Below, piece after piece: positions 4,989-7,176 of a DNA stretch of 7,176 bases. A program made the position numbers and the translations under genes. Each line of letters starts with the position of its first letter. The stretch's first letter is position 1. This DNA is from an uncultured Oxalobacteraceae bacterium (GTDB taxonomy: Bacteria > Pseudomonadota > Gammaproteobacteria > Burkholderiales > Burkholderiaceae): positions 1-7,176 of the forward strand of contig CAMLHI010000107.1 in the NCBI GenBank assembly GCA_946479705.1. The letters are read 5' to 3'. The notes beneath the pieces were generated by a model that did no database searches, was not told the DNA's origin, and was given only the letters and a program-made list of their open reading frames with translations.

Positions 4989-6745
4989 TCGACGAGGCGA
5001 CCGCGTCCGTGCCGATGCGCCTGCTGCTGGTCGACGACGACGAGCTCGACCGGATGACGATCGCGCGCGCGCTCAGGCAGTCCGGGCTGGCCGTGGACAT
5101 CACCGAGGCCTTCACGGCCGCGGACGGCCTGCGGCTGGCCGGCGCCGGCCATTTCGACGCCATCCTGCTCGACTACTCGCTGCCGGACCAGAACGGCCTC
5201 GAGCTGCTGCAGGCGCTGCGCGCCACCCATGCCGACCGCGCCGCCATCATCATGCTCACCCGGCGCGAGGACGACACGCTCGCCGCGCAGTGCATCGACG
5301 GCGGGGCCCAGGACTTCCTGCTCAAGGACGAGGTCAACGGACGGCGGCTGAGCCGCGCGATCCGGCAAGCCCAGCAAATCCACGCCATGGGCGAGCAATT
5401 ACGTGCCAGCAATGAGCGCCTGCGCAAGCTGGCCGAGCATGACCGCCTGACCGGCCTGGCCAACCGCTACAGCTTCGAAGTGGCCTTGCATCTGGCCGTC
5501 GCGCGCGCGCAGCGCAAGGACAGCCGCATCGCCGTGATGCTGCTCGACCTCGACAACTTCAAGAATGTCAACGATACGCTCGGGCACGACGTGGGCGACC
5601 TGCTGCTCCAGGCCGTCGCCGGGCGGCTCGCGTCGGCCGTGCGCGGCAGCGACCTGGTGGCGCGCCTGGGCGGCGACGAATTCGTCGTGCTGGCGCAGGA
5701 CCTGGACCGCGACGCGCAAGCCAATCTGCTGGCCGAACGCCTGCTCGGGTCGCTGCAGGCGCCCATCCTCGCCGGCGGGGTTGAGCTGCGGGTGACCACC
5801 AGCATCGGCGTGGCCGTCTTCGAGCACGCCGACATCAACACCATGGACATGATGAAGTGCGCGGACATTGCCATGTACCGCGCCAAGAGCGACGGACGCA
5901 ACCAGATTCATTTCTATTCGTCCAAGCTGCACGAGGCCGTGCAGCGCCGCTCGGCGACCGAACGCGATTTGCGGCTGGCCCTCGGCCGCGGCCAATTCGA
6001 ACTGTACTACCAGGCGCAAGTGGCGGCCGTCAGCCGCCGGGTGGTCGGGGTCGAAGCCCTGCTGCGCTGGCGCCACCCGGAACGGGGCTTGCTGCTGCCC
6101 GGGGAATTTCTCGCGGTCGCCGAGGAGATGGACTTGATGGAATCGATCGGCGCCTGGGTCTTGCACACCGCTTGCCAGCAGCTCGGCCGCTGGCGCGCCG
6201 CCTTGCCGGCGGCCGAGCCGCTGTTGATCGCGGTGAACCTGTCGGCGCTGCAAATGGGCGGCGGACAGCTCGTCGGCACGGTGGAGCGCGCCCTGGCCGA
6301 CAGCGGCCTGCCGGGCGAATGCCTCGAGCTGGAAATCACGGAAAGCGTGCTCATCGACGACCCGATCCAGACCGCCGCCGTGCTCGACCAGCTCGCCCAG
6401 CGCGGGGTGCGGCTCTCCCTCGACGATTTCGGCACCGGCTACTCGTCGATGCAACACTTGAAACTGTTCCCCATCCATGTCCTGAAGATCGACCGCGCCT
6501 TCGTCTGCGCCATCGGGCAGGACCGCAAGGACGAACGGCTGTTCGACGCCCTGGTCCGCTTCGCGAAGACACTGGGACTGACCGTCGTGGCCGAAGGGGT
6601 GGAAACGCGCGAACAGGCCGCCTTTTGCCGCCAGGTCGGATGCGACCGCCTGCAAGGCTACCACTACGCCACGCCGCTTCCGGCCGGGGAATTCGAACAC
6701 CGCTTTCTGGCCAAGTGCGCGGTCCCGCTCGCCGACGCTGCCTAG
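4982..6745 (+). CDS. response regulator with GGDEF and EAL domains (cyclic-di-GMP turnover)
   Basis: This 587-residue protein joins a receiver to both c-di-GMP domains. Receiver, about 12-130: acidic D18-D20, phospho-acceptor D64 in LLDYSLPDQNG, T93, K115. A short helical linker (about 130-152) leads to the GGDEF domain, about 153-312: DRLTGLANR, DLDNFKNVNDTLGHDVGD, the active-site motif GGDEF exactly at 230-234, and an RGSD inhibitory site at 221-224, five residues before it. EAL domain, about 325-575: EAL at 358-360, N419, ELEITES (449-455), DDFGTG (481-486), K502 in LKID, E538 in AEGVE, and Q558 in LQGY. All residues usually needed for cyclase and phosphodiesterase activity are present, so it may make, degrade or switch between the two. 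The GTG at 4982 has no clear ribosome binding site and relies on the overlap with the preceding stop; the GTG at 5009 (GAGG at 4994-4997) is an alternative. It is probably the output of the operon. Confidence 0.95.
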   Translation: MLIDEATASVPMRLLLVDDDELDRMTIARALRQSGLAVDITEAFTAADGLRLAGAGHFDAILLDYSLPDQNGLELLQALRATHADRAAIIMLTRREDDTLAAQCIDGGAQDFLLKDEVNGRRLSRAIRQAQQIHAMGEQLRASNERLRKLAEHDRLTGLANRYSFEVALHLAVARAQRKDSRIAVMLLDLDNFKNVNDTLGHDVGDLLLQAVAGRLASAVRGSDLVARLGGDEFVVLAQDLDRDAQANLLAERLLGSLQAPILAGGVELRVTTSIGVAVFEHADINTMDMMKCADIAMYRAKSDGRNQIHFYSSKLHEAVQRRSATERDLRLALGRGQFELYYQAQVAAVSRRVVGVEALLRWRHPERGLLLPGEFLAVAEEMDLMESIGAWVLHTACQQLGRWRAALPAAEPLLIAVNLSALQMGGGQLVGTVERALADSGLPGECLELEITESVLIDDPIQTAAVLDQLAQRGVRLSLDDFGTGYSSMQHLKLFPIHVLKIDRAFVCAIGQDRKDERLFDALVRFAKTLGLTVVAEGVETREQAAFCRQVGCDRLQGYHYATPLPAGEFEHRFLAKCAVPLADAA

Positions 6746-6788
6746 GAGTGTAGCGGCAAACCTCGGCAAATCCCCGACAGCACTATGT

Positions 6789-6834
6789 CCAGGAGCGTGC
6801 GCGGCCGACGAGCTTCTGCCGCGCACGCTCCTGG
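6789..6834. terminator. perfect 17-bp hairpin between convergent genes, probable bidirectional terminator
   Basis: The arms at 6789-6805 and 6818-6834 are exact inverted complements, beginning CCAGGAGCG and ending CGCTCCTGG, around a 12-base loop. It lies between the stop of the GGDEF-EAL gene (6745) and the stop of creD on the other strand (6851), where a shared terminator is expected. Neither side has a T-run, so it is not a textbook intrinsic terminator; it may stabilise both 3' ends or work with Rho. Confidence 0.6.
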
Positions 6835-6850
6835 CCCTGATGAATGCGCT

Positions 6851-7176
6851 TCAGCGTTGCGCCACTGAAGGCGCGGCACCGATGGCGTACCAGTTGACCT
6901 TGCGGGTGACGATCATCACGCCGGCCAGCACCGCGAACAGTAACAGACTGCCCAGCACCAGCGCGTTGTCCTCGGAAATCAGGATGCCGTACAGCGCGCT
7001 GTAGAGCAGGGTCAGGCCGGTGCCGAAGCCGATCCCGCGGCGCCAGTCGCCCAGCACATGGCTCAGGTAAAAGCCGATCAGCGCAATGCAGGCGGCGCTG
7101 GCCAGCAGATAGGCCAGGGCGAAGGCCATGTGTTCCGACAGGCTCACCAGCAGCAGGAAAAACAGCGCCAGCGCCA
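6851..7176 (-). CDS. creD: CreD family inner-membrane protein, C-terminal part (5' end outside window)
   Basis: The minus-strand frame is open through the window edge, so the visible 107 residues are the C-terminal quarter of a protein that is about 450 residues long in Escherichia coli. The stretch LLLVSLSEHMAFALAY, then an FYLSHVLGDWRRG loop, LLYSALYGILISEDNALVLGSLLLF and MIVTRKVNWY are strongly diagnostic for CreD (PF06123). At least three membrane-spanning segments are visible, as expected for the multi-helix C-terminal domain. CreD is an inner-membrane protein of the CreBC regulon linked to envelope integrity and beta-lactam response; its biochemical role is not established. A GTG at 7147 could look like a start, but the same conserved CreD helix continues upstream of it, so it is internal. 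The gene converges on the c-di-GMP operon and need not share its function; creBC might lie just beyond the window edge. Confidence 0.9.
   Translation of the reverse strand, partial: ALALFFLLLVSLSEHMAFALAYLLASAACIALIGFYLSHVLGDWRRGIGFGTGLTLLYSALYGILISEDNALVLGSLLLFAVLAGVMIVTRKVNWYAIGAAPSVAQR

Noticed and set aside
6754..6770. Direct repeat of CGGCAAA with a ten-base period after the GGDEF-EAL gene
   Set aside because: Only two seven-base copies; too short and too few to support a function or a repeat array.
5399..6826. 475-codon open frame on the minus strand opposite the GGDEF-EAL gene
   Set aside because: The opposite strand has intact GGDEF and EAL catalytic motifs; this frame has none and looks like a GC-driven shadow.
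6851..7147. Reading the minus-strand gene as a complete 98-residue small membrane protein starting at GTG 7147
   Set aside because: The frame continues to the window edge and the residues before the GTG continue a CreD-type helix, so this is the end of a longer protein.

Overview
The window is about 7.2 kb of GC-rich bacterial DNA with tightly packed genes. Codon use is strongly G/C-ending. The protein families (a creD homologue, several two-component genes, a GGDEF-EAL protein and a TonB-dependent receptor) suggest a Gram-negative proteobacterium. I would guess a betaproteobacterium of the Massilia/Duganella (Oxalobacteraceae) type, but that placement rests on overall protein flavour and not on a marker gene.

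Layout: (1) 1-408, plus strand: the C-terminal receiver domain of a protein that begins outside the window, most likely a hybrid histidine kinase. (2) 409-516: a short AT-rich intergenic region with a weak terminator-like hairpin, a candidate promoter and a clear imperfect palindrome directly in front of the next ribosome binding site. (3) 517-6745, plus strand: five genes that overlap end to start, in the order TonB-dependent outer-membrane receptor, YfiR-family (DUF4154) periplasmic protein, membrane histidine kinase with a CHASE8-like periplasmic domain, single-domain response regulator, and receiver-GGDEF-EAL protein. (4) 6746-6850: a convergent intergenic region with a perfect 17-bp hairpin. 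(5) 6851-7176, minus strand: the C-terminal end of CreD, running off the window edge.

The central operon is the point of interest. In the known YfiBNR (TpbB) system, periplasmic YfiR holds down the inner-membrane diguanylate cyclase YfiN through its periplasmic sensor domain, and the outer-membrane lipoprotein YfiB relieves this. Here the same kind of periplasmic pair (YfiR-like protein plus CHASE8-like sensor) appears to be joined to a histidine kinase. A TonB-dependent receptor sits where an outer-membrane partner would be expected, and cyclic-di-GMP output is moved to a separate phosphorylatable GGDEF-EAL response regulator. The model is: outer-membrane receptor state -> YfiR-like protein -> kinase -> two receivers -> c-di-GMP. 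The order of genes and the domains are read from the sequence; the signalling direction and the ligand are inference. I believe similar neighbourhoods recur in related genomes, but I know of no experimental description of this arrangement.
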